Assembly: GCA_964622775.1 (NCBI GenBank)
Contig: CAZUSO010000016.1
Location: 1-52,376, forward strand
Origin: CAZUSO01 sp964622775
Lineage (GTDB): Bacteria; Bacteroidota; Bacteroidia; Chitinophagales; Chitinophagaceae
DNA length: 52,376 nt
Direction of reading: 5' to 3'
The translations under genes were made by a program, and so were the position numbers. The notes under the pieces are model-generated. The model was given only the letters and a program-made list of their open reading frames with translations. It searched no databases and was not told the DNA's origin. This document shows positions 23,690 to 32,290 of this stretch, one piece after another (position 1 is the stretch's first letter; each line of letters begins with the position of its first letter).

Positions 23690-26104
23690 TCAATGCCTGA
23701 GTAAAGCCTTGTCCAGCACTTCATTCATGGTAGTTACATAGCTGAATTTTACGCCCCGGATAAATTCCTTGTTGATCTCATCCACATCCTTTTGATTTTG
23801 CTGGCAGAGGATGATTTCTTTAATGCCCGCGCGTTTGGCGGCCAGTACTTTTTCTTTAATGCCGCCAACAGGAAGCACCTGTCCTCTCAAAGTAATCTCA
23901 CCGGTCATGGCCAGGTATGATTTTATTTTTCTGCCTGTAAATGCCGAAGCTAATGCCGACAGCATGGTGATTCCGGCACTGGGTCCGTCCTTTGGGACCG
24001 CCCCTTCGGGAACGTGAATATGAATATTTTTTTCTTCAAACACCGAAGGATCCAGCTTGTAATCTGCTGCATGGGCTTTCAGGTAGGATAGGGCAGTGGA
24101 GGCCGATTCCTTCATCACGTTTCCTAAATTCCCGGTAAGGGTGAGCTGCCCTTTGCCCTTGCTCAGGCTCACTTCAATAAATAAGATATCGCCGCCCACA
24201 TAAGTCCATGCAAGACCCACAGCCACCCCCGGCGTATGAGCGATCTGATAGAGATCGTTAATGTATTTTGGCTGTCCTAAAGCTGTAATGACAAAATCCT
24301 CATGAATTACTTCGTCCACCGGCTCCTCCATTGCCACTCGTTTGGCAACGGAACGCATAATGCCGGCTAATTGTCGGTCCAGCTCCCGGACACCTGACTC
24401 GCGGGTGTAATTTTGAATGATGTTTTTGAGCGTGTCATTGGTAAACCTGATCTTTATCTTATCCAGACCATGCGCCTTTATTTGCTTGGGAATTAAGTGC
24501 TTTTTGGCAATTTCCACCTTTTCTTCCACACTGTAGCCGCTCAAATGAATGATCTCTAAACGGTCGCGAAGAGCAGGTTGAATATCGGAGAGGCTATTGG
24601 CTGTTGCAATGAACAATACCTTGGACAAATCATATTCCAGCTCCAGGTAATTATCGTAAAAGGTATGATTTTGTTCCGGGTCTAAGATCTCCAGCAAAGC
24701 TGAGCTCGGGTCGCCGCGGAAGTCTTTCCCGATCTTGTCAATTTCATCCAGGATGAAAACGGGATTGGAGGTTTTCACCTTTTTCAATGATTGAATAATG
24801 CGTCCCGGCATAGCACCGATATAGGTTTTACGGTGACCGCGAAGCTCACTCTCATCATGCAAACCGCCGAGGCTGAGGCGCACATATTTCCTGTTGATGG
24901 CATTGGCGATACTTTGCCCTAAAGAGGTTTTACCAATACCCGGAGGTCCCACAAAGCACAGGATCGGTGATTTTAAATCGCCCTTCAATTTCAGCACGGC
25001 AATATATTCTAATATACGGTCTTTGATCTTCTCCATGCCGTAATGATCGTCATTCAGCACTTTCAGCGCTTTCCTGAGATTGTATTTATCTGTGGTATAT
25101 TCATTCCAGGGCAGATCCAGCATGAGATCTAAATGGTTGTACACAACGGAATAATCCGGTGTGGATGGGTGCATCCGTTCCAGACGATCCAAGCCTTTTT
25201 CAAAAACTTCCGCCGCATTTTTACCCCATTTTTTATGGGTTGCACGCTTTTTCAGATCAGCAATCTCCCGCTCATTGGTATCGCCGCCCAGTTCATCCTT
25301 GATGCTTTTCAGCTGTTGTTGCAGAAAGTATTCCCGTTGTTGCTTATCAATCTCTCCGCGGGCCTTATTGGTGATCTCGCTTTTCAGCTCCGCCATCTGA
25401 AGGTCTGTCTGCAGATGTTTTAATAAAAATTCCGTACGGGTCTTGATATTGCTTTCCTCCAGCAGATGCTGCTTATCGGAAATAGCGGCATTGATATTGG
25501 ATGCTACATAATGCAGCAGGAAATTATTATTGTCAATATTGCGCAACATCATACCCGTTTCGATAGGCATATTCGGCGACAGCGAAATAATGCGTTCCGT
25601 AACATCCCGTACCGAACTGAGCATGGCGTCAAATTCCTGATCCCCTTTGGGAAATGTATCCTCAAGGTATTCAACGGTGGCTTTCAGGAATGGCTCTTCC
25701 TGGATATATTGCTCTATGCTGAACCGCATCCGGCCCATGATAAAAACAGCCGTATTGCCATCCGGCATTTTGATTTGCTTGACGATCTTGGCAACTGTCC
25801 CTACCGTATAGATACTTTCTGTAGTGGGATTGTCATTATTGGCATCTTTTTGTGCCAAAACGCCAATAAGTCCGTTGTTTTTAAGCGCATATTCAATGGC
25901 CTTAACGGAAATGTCGCGGGACACGGTGATCGGCAGCACCACATAGGGAAACAGGACGGTATTGCGCAGGGCAATTATCGGTAAATCCTTAGGCAGACCG
26001 GCTTTCTCATCATCTTCTAAATTCATTTCGCCCAAGGGTACTATGGGCATAAATTCTAAATCATTGCTTTCTGTATTGCTGAATAAAAGTTCTTTAAAAT
26101 TCAT
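23690..26104 (-). CDS. lon: ATP-dependent protease Lon
   Basis: Lon degrades misfolded and regulatory proteins in the cytoplasm. It has 804 residues. The N-terminal substrate-binding domain (about 40-250, PIIALRNTVLFPYVVLPI) is followed by a coiled-coil segment, then the AAA+ module with Walker A GPPGIGKTS (386-394) and Walker B VFILDEIDK (449-457). The C-terminal protease domain has Ser709 (PKDGPSAG) and Lys752 (GGIKEKVLAAKRAG), the catalytic dyad. The start ATG is at 26102-26104. It is a single-gene unit with a strong terminator. I found no heat-shock element. Confidence 0.98.
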   Translation of the reverse strand: MNFKELLFSNTESNDLEFMPIVPLGEMNLEDDEKAGLPKDLPIIALRNTVLFPYVVLPITVSRDISVKAIEYALKNNGLIGVLAQKDANNDNPTTESIYTVGTVAKIVKQIKMPDGNTAVFIMGRMRFSIEQYIQEEPFLKATVEYLEDTFPKGDQEFDAMLSSVRDVTERIISLSPNMPIETGMMLRNIDNNNFLLHYVASNINAAISDKQHLLEESNIKTRTEFLLKHLQTDLQMAELKSEITNKARGEIDKQQREYFLQQQLKSIKDELGGDTNEREIADLKKRATHKKWGKNAAEVFEKGLDRLERMHPSTPDYSVVYNHLDLMLDLPWNEYTTDKYNLRKALKVLNDDHYGMEKIKDRILEYIAVLKLKGDLKSPILCFVGPPGIGKTSLGQSIANAINRKYVRLSLGGLHDESELRGHRKTYIGAMPGRIIQSLKKVKTSNPVFILDEIDKIGKDFRGDPSSALLEILDPEQNHTFYDNYLELEYDLSKVLFIATANSLSDIQPALRDRLEIIHLSGYSVEEKVEIAKKHLIPKQIKAHGLDKIKIRFTNDTLKNIIQNYTRESGVRELDRQLAGIMRSVAKRVAMEEPVDEVIHEDFVITALGQPKYINDLYQIAHTPGVAVGLAWTYVGGDILFIEVSLSKGKGQLTLTGNLGNVMKESASTALSYLKAHAADYKLDPSVFEEKNIHIHVPEGAVPKDGPSAGITMLSALASAFTGRKIKSYLAMTGEITLRGQVLPVGGIKEKVLAAKRAGIKEIILCQQNQKDVDEINKEFIRGVKFSYVTTMNEVLDKALLRH

Positions 26105-26203
26105 TATAATCTAAGACATTTTGACACTAACTATAATAATCGGCGTATTAACTAATGGATATACAAGTTGCAATAAATATGCCAAAAGTTTTTTTCGGTA
26201 ATT

Positions 26204-26235
26204 ATTGCAGAAATTATCAAACAAACATATTTTTG
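26204..26235 (+). promoter_or_regulatory. Promoter of the small outer-membrane barrel gene
   Basis: ATTG at 26204-26207, a 20-base spacer and TATTTTTG at 26228-26235 match the Bacteroidota consensus with one base off in the -33 box. It lies 65 bases before the ATG. Confidence 0.5.
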
Positions 26236-26300
26236 CAGTAAAAATAGCGCTATTCCTTAATTTTCACTTCTATTTTCTAATCTGCAAACTTTTATTCAAA

Positions 26301-27086
26301 ATGAAAAAAGCATTCACCGGCTTCACGATGACCCTGTTACTCACAACAGCCCTCATCGCTTTTAATACAAGGGTTCATGCCCAGGACAATGACCAATCCA
26401 AACCACATCGTACCCATAAAACAAAAGTCCGGGTATTAGGGATGGCGCATGACCCCGTTATTCCTCCTGTAAAGCGAGCATTTCTCAGCACCGGTTTCGA
26501 ATCCAGCATTCTGTCCACAGCAATGGTGGAAAGTCCGTGGAAACCTGCCGCACTTACAACCCCGCGATTTACCTTTTTCTTCAATTTCGGCACCAATTTG
26601 CATTACAATTTTTCCAAATCTGCAGGTTTCTTTGTAGGACTGGGCCTGAAAAATATCGGTTTTATTGAAAAATTCGACATATCGGATTCCACGGTTATCC
26701 GCCGGGTTTATGCATTAGGCATTCCATTAGGCCTGAAGTTTGGCAATATGACGAAAGGCAGCTATGCCATAATAGGCGGCGGCGTGGATTTCCCGCTCAA
26801 CTATAAAGAAAAGGGCTTTGTAAAGCGGAACGATAAAACCAAATTTAATGAATGGTTCAGCCAGCGTACGCCGGCAGTAATGCCCTATGTTTTTGTCGGT
26901 TGCCGTCTGAATCCCGGGGTAAGCCTGAAACTGCAATATTACCCCACTAATTTTATGAATCCTGATTTTGAAACCGTAGCAGGTGGTGTTACTGCGAAGC
27001 CTTATGCCGGTTACAAAGTCAACCTGATGTATATCAGCCTGGCTGTAAATATTCCTTACCGGCCCCATACCGACGATAAAAAATGA
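26301..27086 (+). CDS. Secreted outer-membrane beta-barrel protein (PorT-like group)
   Basis: The open frame runs from 26205, but the ATG at 26301 is followed by a proper signal peptide (MKKAFTGFTMTLLLTTALIA to VHAQ). The 261-residue product shows alternating strands typical of small barrels: RFTFFFNFGTNLHYNF, SAGFFVGLGLKNIGFI, LGIPLGLKFGN, SYAIIGGGVDFPLNYK, VMPYVFVGCRLNPGVSLKLQ and a C-terminal YISLAVNIPYR. It fits the outer_membrane beta-barrel group that includes PorT, but there is no sign of a type IX secretion cluster here. It lies between lon, which diverges from it, and rpoC. Function is unknown beyond membrane location. Confidence 0.75.
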   Translation: MKKAFTGFTMTLLLTTALIAFNTRVHAQDNDQSKPHRTHKTKVRVLGMAHDPVIPPVKRAFLSTGFESSILSTAMVESPWKPAALTTPRFTFFFNFGTNLHYNFSKSAGFFVGLGLKNIGFIEKFDISDSTVIRRVYALGIPLGLKFGNMTKGSYAIIGGGVDFPLNYKEKGFVKRNDKTKFNEWFSQRTPAVMPYVFVGCRLNPGVSLKLQYYPTNFMNPDFETVAGGVTAKPYAGYKVNLMYISLAVNIPYRPHTDDKK

Positions 27087-27133
27087 TGACCGCAATTAGT
27101 ATATCATTTCAGTATAGAGTAATGCAAAATCTT

Positions 27134-27164
27134 TTTGACAAATCAATCAAAACCTTTATCTTTG
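27134..27164 (+). promoter_or_regulatory. Strong consensus promoter upstream of rpoC
   Basis: TTTG (27134-27137), a 19-base spacer and TATCTTTG (27157-27164) match TTTG-N19-TAnnTTTG exactly. It gives rpoC its own promoter and a leader of about 175 bases. Confidence 0.75.
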
Positions 27165-27239
27165 CATCCCTTTAATAGGGATTAAAATCGTACGTGCAAA
27201 ATTCCTTTGGTTTAAATTATTGAATATTAACGAATTGCC

Positions 27240-27278
27240 TGTTCCGAAAAAGACACTTTTTGGGAACATGGCTTTTTT
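27240..27278 (+). terminator. Terminator- or attenuator-like hairpin in the rpoC leader
   Basis: TGTTCC/GGAACA and AAAAA/TTTTT stems (27240-27251 with 27257-27268, one G-G mismatch) with a 5-base loop are followed by GGCTTTTTTG. It lies downstream of the consensus promoter and about 70 bases before the rpoC ATG, so it could attenuate rpoC; otherwise it is the terminator of the barrel gene for read-through transcripts. Confidence 0.6.
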
Positions 27279-27346
27279 GTTTCAATACTAACAATGATTA
27301 ACGCGGGTGATGATTATATCAACTCTTAACGTTCTTATTTGATATT

Positions 27347-30300
27347 ATGGCTACTAAAAAAGAAAATCGTCCTAAATCCGGATTTGACAAAATCACCATT
27401 AGTCTTGCTTCTCCGGACAGCATTCTTGACCGTTCGTATGGTGAGGTGTTAAAACCGGAAACGATCAATTACCGTACCTACAAACCAGAGCGGGACGGGC
27501 TTTTTTGCGAAAAAATATTCGGCCCTGTGAAGGACTACGAATGTTATTGCGGAAAGTATAAACGCATTCGCTATAAGGGTATTGTCTGCGATCGCTGCGG
27601 TGTGGAAGTAACGGAGAAAAAGGTACGCCGGGAGCGCATGGGACACCTCAAGCTCGTGGTGCCTGTGGTGCATATCTGGTATTTCAAAAGCCTGCCGAAT
27701 AAAATCGGATACTTATTGGGAACCAGTTCCAAGAAGCTGGAAAGCATCGTTTATTACGAACGTTATGTGGTGGTTCAGGCCGGTGAAGCTGAAAGCATCA
27801 TCCGCCAGAAACTCAATCTAAAAGATAGCGAAGACACTTATATGGCGCTGATTTCTGAGGATGAATACTTAGATATCTTAGAAGCATTGCCTAAAGAAAA
27901 CCAGTTTTTGCCGGACGATGATCCTAATAAGTTTGTAGCTAAAATGGGGGCTGATGCCGTCCATGATTTGCTGGGACGATTAAATCTGGACCAGTTGTCT
28001 TACGACCTGCGCAATGCCGCAGCTAATGAAACTTCACAACAACGCAAACAGGAAGCATTAAAACGGTTGAGTGTGGTAGAAGCATTCCGCGATGCCAACA
28101 CCCGAATTGAAAACCGTCCGCAATGGATGGTTATGCAATATATCCCGGTTATTCCGCCCGAACTGCGTCCTTTAGTTCCGCTGGATGGCGGCCGGTTCGC
28201 ATCTTCCGATCTGAACGATTTGTACCGCCGGGTCATCATCCGTAATAACCGTTTGAAAAGACTGCTGGAAATTAAAGCGCCCGAAGTGATCCTGCGTAAC
28301 GAAAAGCGGATGTTGCAGGAAGCAGTGGATTCCCTGTTTGATAACTCACGGAAATCCAATGCCGTAAAGGCAGAAGGCGGACGGGCATTGAAATCGCTTT
28401 CGGATGTGCTGAAAGGAAAGCAGGGACGTTTCCGTCAGAACCTGTTGGGTAAACGTGTGGATTATTCCGGACGTTCCGTGATTGTGGTTGGCCCTGAATT
28501 GCAATTGCATGAATGTGGTATCCCCAAAGACATGGCTGCCGAACTGTTTAAGCCGTTTATCATTCGTAAGCTTATTGAAAGAGGTATCGTAAAAACCGTA
28601 AAAAGTGCGAAAAAATTAGTAGAACGTAAGGAACCCGTAGTTTGGGATATCTTAGAAAACGTTTTGAAAGGTCACCCGATCATGCTGAACCGGGCTCCAA
28701 CGCTTCACCGGCTTTCCATTCAGGCATTCCAGCCTAAGATGATTGAAGGTAAAGCCATTCAGCTGCACCCCCTGGTTTGCTCCGCGTTCAACGCCGACTT
28801 TGACGGTGACCAGATGGCGGTTCACGTTCCTTTAAGCAATGCAGCCATTATAGAAGCGCAACTGCTGATGCTGGCTTCTCACAATATCCTTAACCCGCAA
28901 AACGGTACCCCAATTACCCTGCCTTCACAAGACATGGTATTAGGCCTGTATTACCTGACCAAGAATAAGAAATCCACCGAGGAGGAAATTATCAAGGGAG
29001 AAGGTAAAGCATTTTACAGCGCGGAAGAAGTAATCATTGCACATAATGAAGGCCGCCTGGATCTGCATGCCTCCATACGCATCAAAGTGGACATCCGTAA
29101 TAAGGATGGTCAAATGGAACGCACGATGATCGAGACTACGGCAGGGCGGGTTTTATTCAACCAGCTTGTGCCAAAAGACAATGGCTTCGTAAACGCCTTG
29201 CTGACCAAAAAATCCCTGCGGGAAATCATTGGTCAAATCCTTAAAAATACCAATATCCCGCAAACAGTTAAGTTCCTTGATGATATCAAGACATTGGGAT
29301 TCCGTACGGCCTTCCGTGGCGGATTGTCCTTTAACGTAAATGACCTTACCATACCGGAAGTAAAAGAAAAACTGATTGCCACGGCACAGGAAGAAGTGGA
29401 TGAAGTATGGGAAAACTATAATATGGGTCTGATCACCAATAATGAACGTTATAACCAGATCATTGATATTTGGTCCCGCGTAGATACCCGGGTAACGGAA
29501 ACCCTGATTAGTGAAATGGCAAGCGATAAACAGGGATTCAACTCCGTGTATATGATGCTGGATTCGGGTGCACGGGGTAGCAAACAACAGGTAAAACAGC
29601 TTGCCGGGTTAAGAGGACTGATGGCAAAACCACGCCGTTCGGGCTCTTCCGGCTCTGAGATTATTGAAAATCCTATCCTGTCCAACTTTAAGGATGGCCT
29701 GAACGTACTGGAATATTTTATCTCTACCCACGGTGCGCGTAAAGGTCTTGCCGATACAGCGCTTAAAACCGCGGATGCGGGTTATCTGACCCGTCGTCTT
29801 GTGGACGTGGCACAGGACGTGGTTATTAATGAAGAAGATTGTGAAACATTGCGCGGATTAGCCATTTCGGCTTTGAAAGATAACGAAGAAATCGTTGAAC
29901 CTTTGCTGGATCGTATTTTGGGTCGTGTTTCCTTGTACGATATTTATCATCCGCATCATGATGACCAAATTATTGCAAGAGCCGGTGAAGAAATTACTGA
30001 AGATATCGCCCAGGCTATTGAAGAAGCCGGCATAGAAACCGTGGAAATCCGGTCGGTACTGACTTGTGAAGCCAAACGAGGCTGCTGTGCCAAATGTTAT
30101 GGTAAAAATCTGGCTACGGGCTATATGGCTCAGAAAGGTGATGCCGTGGGTATCATCGCTGCACAATCTATTGGTGAACCGGGTACACAGCTTACCCTGC
30201 GCACCTTCCACGTGGGTGGTACCGCGAACTCTTCCGCTATTGAATCTCAAATGCTCGCCAAATTTGACGGAACCGTGCAGTTTGACGGATTACGCTCCGT

Positions 30301-31672
30301 GAAATCTACTAATGACGAAGGCGATGAAGTTAGCGTGGTAATCGGACGAACCGGGGAAATGCGTATTATGGATCTGGAAAATGATCGTTTGTTGATTACC
30401 AATAATATCCCTTATGGTTCCATTCTGAAGGTTAAGAATGGTCAGAAAGTGAAAAAAGGTGATCAGATCTGCACCTGGGATCCGTTTAATGCCGTTATTA
30501 TATCGGAAATAGATGGGGTAGTGAACTTTGAAAGCGTTCTGGAAGGTATCACCTACCGGGAAGAAGCTGATGAACAAACCGGCCACCGCGAAAAAGTGGT
30601 TATCGAAACAAAAGACAAAACCAAGATTCCATCCATTATCGTGGAAGGTAAAGAAAATAAAACCTATAATCTGCCGGTAGGTTCCCATATCTCCGTAGCC
30701 ATCGGCGATAAGGTTAAAAGTGGTCAGGTACTGGTGAAAATCCCGCGCCTTATGGGTCGTAGCCGGGATATTACGGGAGGTCTGCCGCGCGTAACTGAAT
30801 TGTTTGAAGCGCGTAATCCTTCCAATCCTGCAGTGGTAGCGGAAATAGATGGTGTGGTAACCTTTGGTAATATCAAACGCGGTAACCGTGAAATTATGGT
30901 AGAATCCAAAGAAGGTATGGTAAAGAAATACTTAGTGCCGCTGTCTCGTCAGATCACTGTTCAGGACGGTGACTTTATTAAAGCAGGAAATTCTTTGTCC
31001 GATGGCTCCACTACGCCTTCTGACATTCTGTCCATAAAAGGTCCTCAGGCTGTACAGGAATATTTGGTGAATGAAATTCAGGAGGTATATCGGCTTCAGG
31101 GTGTAAAGATCAACGATAAGCACATTGAGGTGATTGTTCGTCAGATGATGCGTAAAGTGACTATTATGGATCCTGGCGATACGAAATTCTTAGAAGAAGA
31201 TACCGTAGACAAGCAGGATTTCATGACTGAAAATGACTGGATCTTCGATAAAAAGGTGGTGATGGATGCCGGTGATTCTACCGACTTACATCCGGGTCAA
31301 ATCACTACGCTGCGCGAAATCCGCGAAGAAAACAGCGGGCTGCGCCGTTCGGATAAAAAATTAGTCGAATACCGCGATGCAAGTTCGGCTACTTCCGCTC
31401 CTTTGCTGTTAGGAATTACCAAGGCTTCCCTGGGTACGCATAGCTGGATTTCAGCCGCATCCTTCCAGGAAACTACCAAGGTACTATCCACAGCGGCCAT
31501 CACCGGAAAGAGTGATGAGATGCTGGGACTGAAAGAGAATGTAATCACGGGTGGATTGATTCCCGCCGGTACCGGTATGCGTGATTATGCAGATATGATT
31601 GTAGGCTCCAAAGAAGAATATGAATTACTACTGGCCAACCGTGATGTGTTGGAATTTGATGAAGATGAATAA
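27347..31672 (+). CDS. rpoC: DNA-directed RNA polymerase subunit beta'
   Basis: This 1441-residue subunit forms the catalytic clamp half of RNA polymerase. The N-terminal zinc site (CYCGKY then VCDRCG) is near residue 68. The metal-binding catalytic loop NADFDGDQMAVH has its ADFDGD at 483-488. The second zinc cluster (CEAKRGCCAKC), the trigger loop and bridge helix regions (MMLDSGARGSKQQ, GEPGTQLTLRTFH) are intact. Length is normal for Bacteroidota. The start ATG at 27347 gives MATKKENRPKSGFDKI. The oddity is context: in nearly all bacteria rpoB ends just before rpoC, but here a barrel gene and lon lie upstream and rpoB is not in the window. Confidence 0.99.
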   Translation: MATKKENRPKSGFDKITISLASPDSILDRSYGEVLKPETINYRTYKPERDGLFCEKIFGPVKDYECYCGKYKRIRYKGIVCDRCGVEVTEKKVRRERMGHLKLVVPVVHIWYFKSLPNKIGYLLGTSSKKLESIVYYERYVVVQAGEAESIIRQKLNLKDSEDTYMALISEDEYLDILEALPKENQFLPDDDPNKFVAKMGADAVHDLLGRLNLDQLSYDLRNAAANETSQQRKQEALKRLSVVEAFRDANTRIENRPQWMVMQYIPVIPPELRPLVPLDGGRFASSDLNDLYRRVIIRNNRLKRLLEIKAPEVILRNEKRMLQEAVDSLFDNSRKSNAVKAEGGRALKSLSDVLKGKQGRFRQNLLGKRVDYSGRSVIVVGPELQLHECGIPKDMAAELFKPFIIRKLIERGIVKTVKSAKKLVERKEPVVWDILENVLKGHPIMLNRAPTLHRLSIQAFQPKMIEGKAIQLHPLVCSAFNADFDGDQMAVHVPLSNAAIIEAQLLMLASHNILNPQNGTPITLPSQDMVLGLYYLTKNKKSTEEEIIKGEGKAFYSAEEVIIAHNEGRLDLHASIRIKVDIRNKDGQMERTMIETTAGRVLFNQLVPKDNGFVNALLTKKSLREIIGQILKNTNIPQTVKFLDDIKTLGFRTAFRGGLSFNVNDLTIPEVKEKLIATAQEEVDEVWENYNMGLITNNERYNQIIDIWSRVDTRVTETLISEMASDKQGFNSVYMMLDSGARGSKQQVKQLAGLRGLMAKPRRSGSSGSEIIENPILSNFKDGLNVLEYFISTHGARKGLADTALKTADAGYLTRRLVDVAQDVVINEEDCETLRGLAISALKDNEEIVEPLLDRILGRVSLYDIYHPHHDDQIIARAGEEITEDIAQAIEEAGIETVEIRSVLTCEAKRGCCAKCYGKNLATGYMAQKGDAVGIIAAQSIGEPGTQLTLRTFHVGGTANSSAIESQMLAKFDGTVQFDGLRSVKSTNDEGDEVSVVIGRTGEMRIMDLENDRLLITNNIPYGSILKVKNGQKVKKGDQICTWDPFNAVIISEIDGVVNFESVLEGITYREEADEQTGHREKVVIETKDKTKIPSIIVEGKENKTYNLPVGSHISVAIGDKVKSGQVLVKIPRLMGRSRDITGGLPRVTELFEARNPSNPAVVAEIDGVVTFGNIKRGNREIMVESKEGMVKKYLVPLSRQITVQDGDFIKAGNSLSDGSTTPSDILSIKGPQAVQEYLVNEIQEVYRLQGVKINDKHIEVIVRQMMRKVTIMDPGDTKFLEEDTVDKQDFMTENDWIFDKKVVMDAGDSTDLHPGQITTLREIREENSGLRRSDKKLVEYRDASSATSAPLLLGITKASLGTHSWISAASFQETTKVLSTAAITGKSDEMLGLKENVITGGLIPAGTGMRDYADMIVGSKEEYELLLANRDVLEFDEDE

Positions 31673-31693
31673 TTCATTTCATCTTTGAATATA

Positions 31694-31730
31694 GAAAAAA
31701 TCCGCAGCTCCCGTTGCGGATTTTTTCTTT
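31694..31730 (+). terminator. Intrinsic terminator of rpoC
   Basis: Stem GAAAAAATCCGCA / TGCGGATTTTTTC (13 bp, perfect) with an 8-base loop, ending in a T-run, begins 21 bases after the rpoC stop. Confidence 0.9.
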
Positions 31731-31850
31731 TCAATAAGGTTTTAAATGCTGTTATTTCAACCGCTGATTGGCCTTTCTCCATCTCGTGTCAATCTTTTAT
31801 TCCCTCGCCGTGGGTGTCTTCATCCATCACAAGTTGAATCAATCTGACCC

Positions 31851-31884
31851 TGTCGTACAGTATCGTACAGTATCGTACAGTATC
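31851..31884. repeat. Tandem 10-bp repeat
   Basis: Units GTCGTACAG, TATCGTACAG, TATCGTACAG, then TATC. Short satellite in the rpoC-ileS gap. Confidence 0.85.
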
Positions 31885-31947
31885 CATCATGCCGTTGGGA
31901 TATTATCCCAATAGTAAAAGAGCATCACACACATGTTTTACCAAAAC

Positions 31948-32090
31948 GGATTACATATCCTGCTTTATCAATGGTTTCGGAATAATATTCCGGACAGTAT
32001 GCCGTTGTTAGTGTTTTACTGATAACAAAGAGGCCACATCTAAATTAACTGTTTCACCGAAACGGGTTATGAATCCTGGTTTATCAATGG
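31948..32090. repeat. REP-like short palindromic repeats, two direct copies
   Basis: Copies at 31948-31973 and 32064-32090 share GGRTTAnnnATCCTGsTTTATCAATGG. The core GGATT..ATCC is palindromic. Related copies occur at 36985-37018 (opposite strand) and 46201-46235. Confidence 0.6.
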
Positions 32091-32252
32091 TTCGTAATGC
32101 GCTGTGCTCACATTCCCAACAGCATGCCCTTGTAAGTGAGGTGAAAACACCACAACGGAGGAAAGGCCGGGACAAGCAGGACTTTGTTAACGAAAGTTTG
32201 AAATATACGACTACATTCTATCATTATCCTAATTAATATTAGAAAAAACACG

Positions 32253-32260
32253 TACCTTTG
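32253..32260 (+). promoter_or_regulatory. Candidate -7 box for ileS
   Basis: TACCTTTG matches TAnnTTTG, 30 bases before the ATG at 32291. The -33 box is unclear. No T-box leader, which would be unexpected in this phylum, was seen. Confidence 0.5.
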
Positions 32261-32290
32261 CGCCTTATTTTTAGACCGGGATATCTATAT

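Larger units (their letters stand above)
31731..32252. other. Intergenic region with short repeats between rpoC and ileS
   Basis: No gene is visible. A 10-bp unit (TATCGTACAG) is repeated in tandem, about 3 copies at 31851-31884. Two imperfect copies of a roughly 80-bp segment (about 31935-32010 and 32050-32140) each contain GGATTACATATCCTGCTTTA or a variant, members of the REP-like family also seen at 36985-37018 and 46201-46235. Confidence 0.6.

Noticed and set aside
31851..31884. Iteron-type origin of replication
   Set aside because: Only three 10-bp units, no DnaA boxes or rep gene nearby; it looks like a small satellite.
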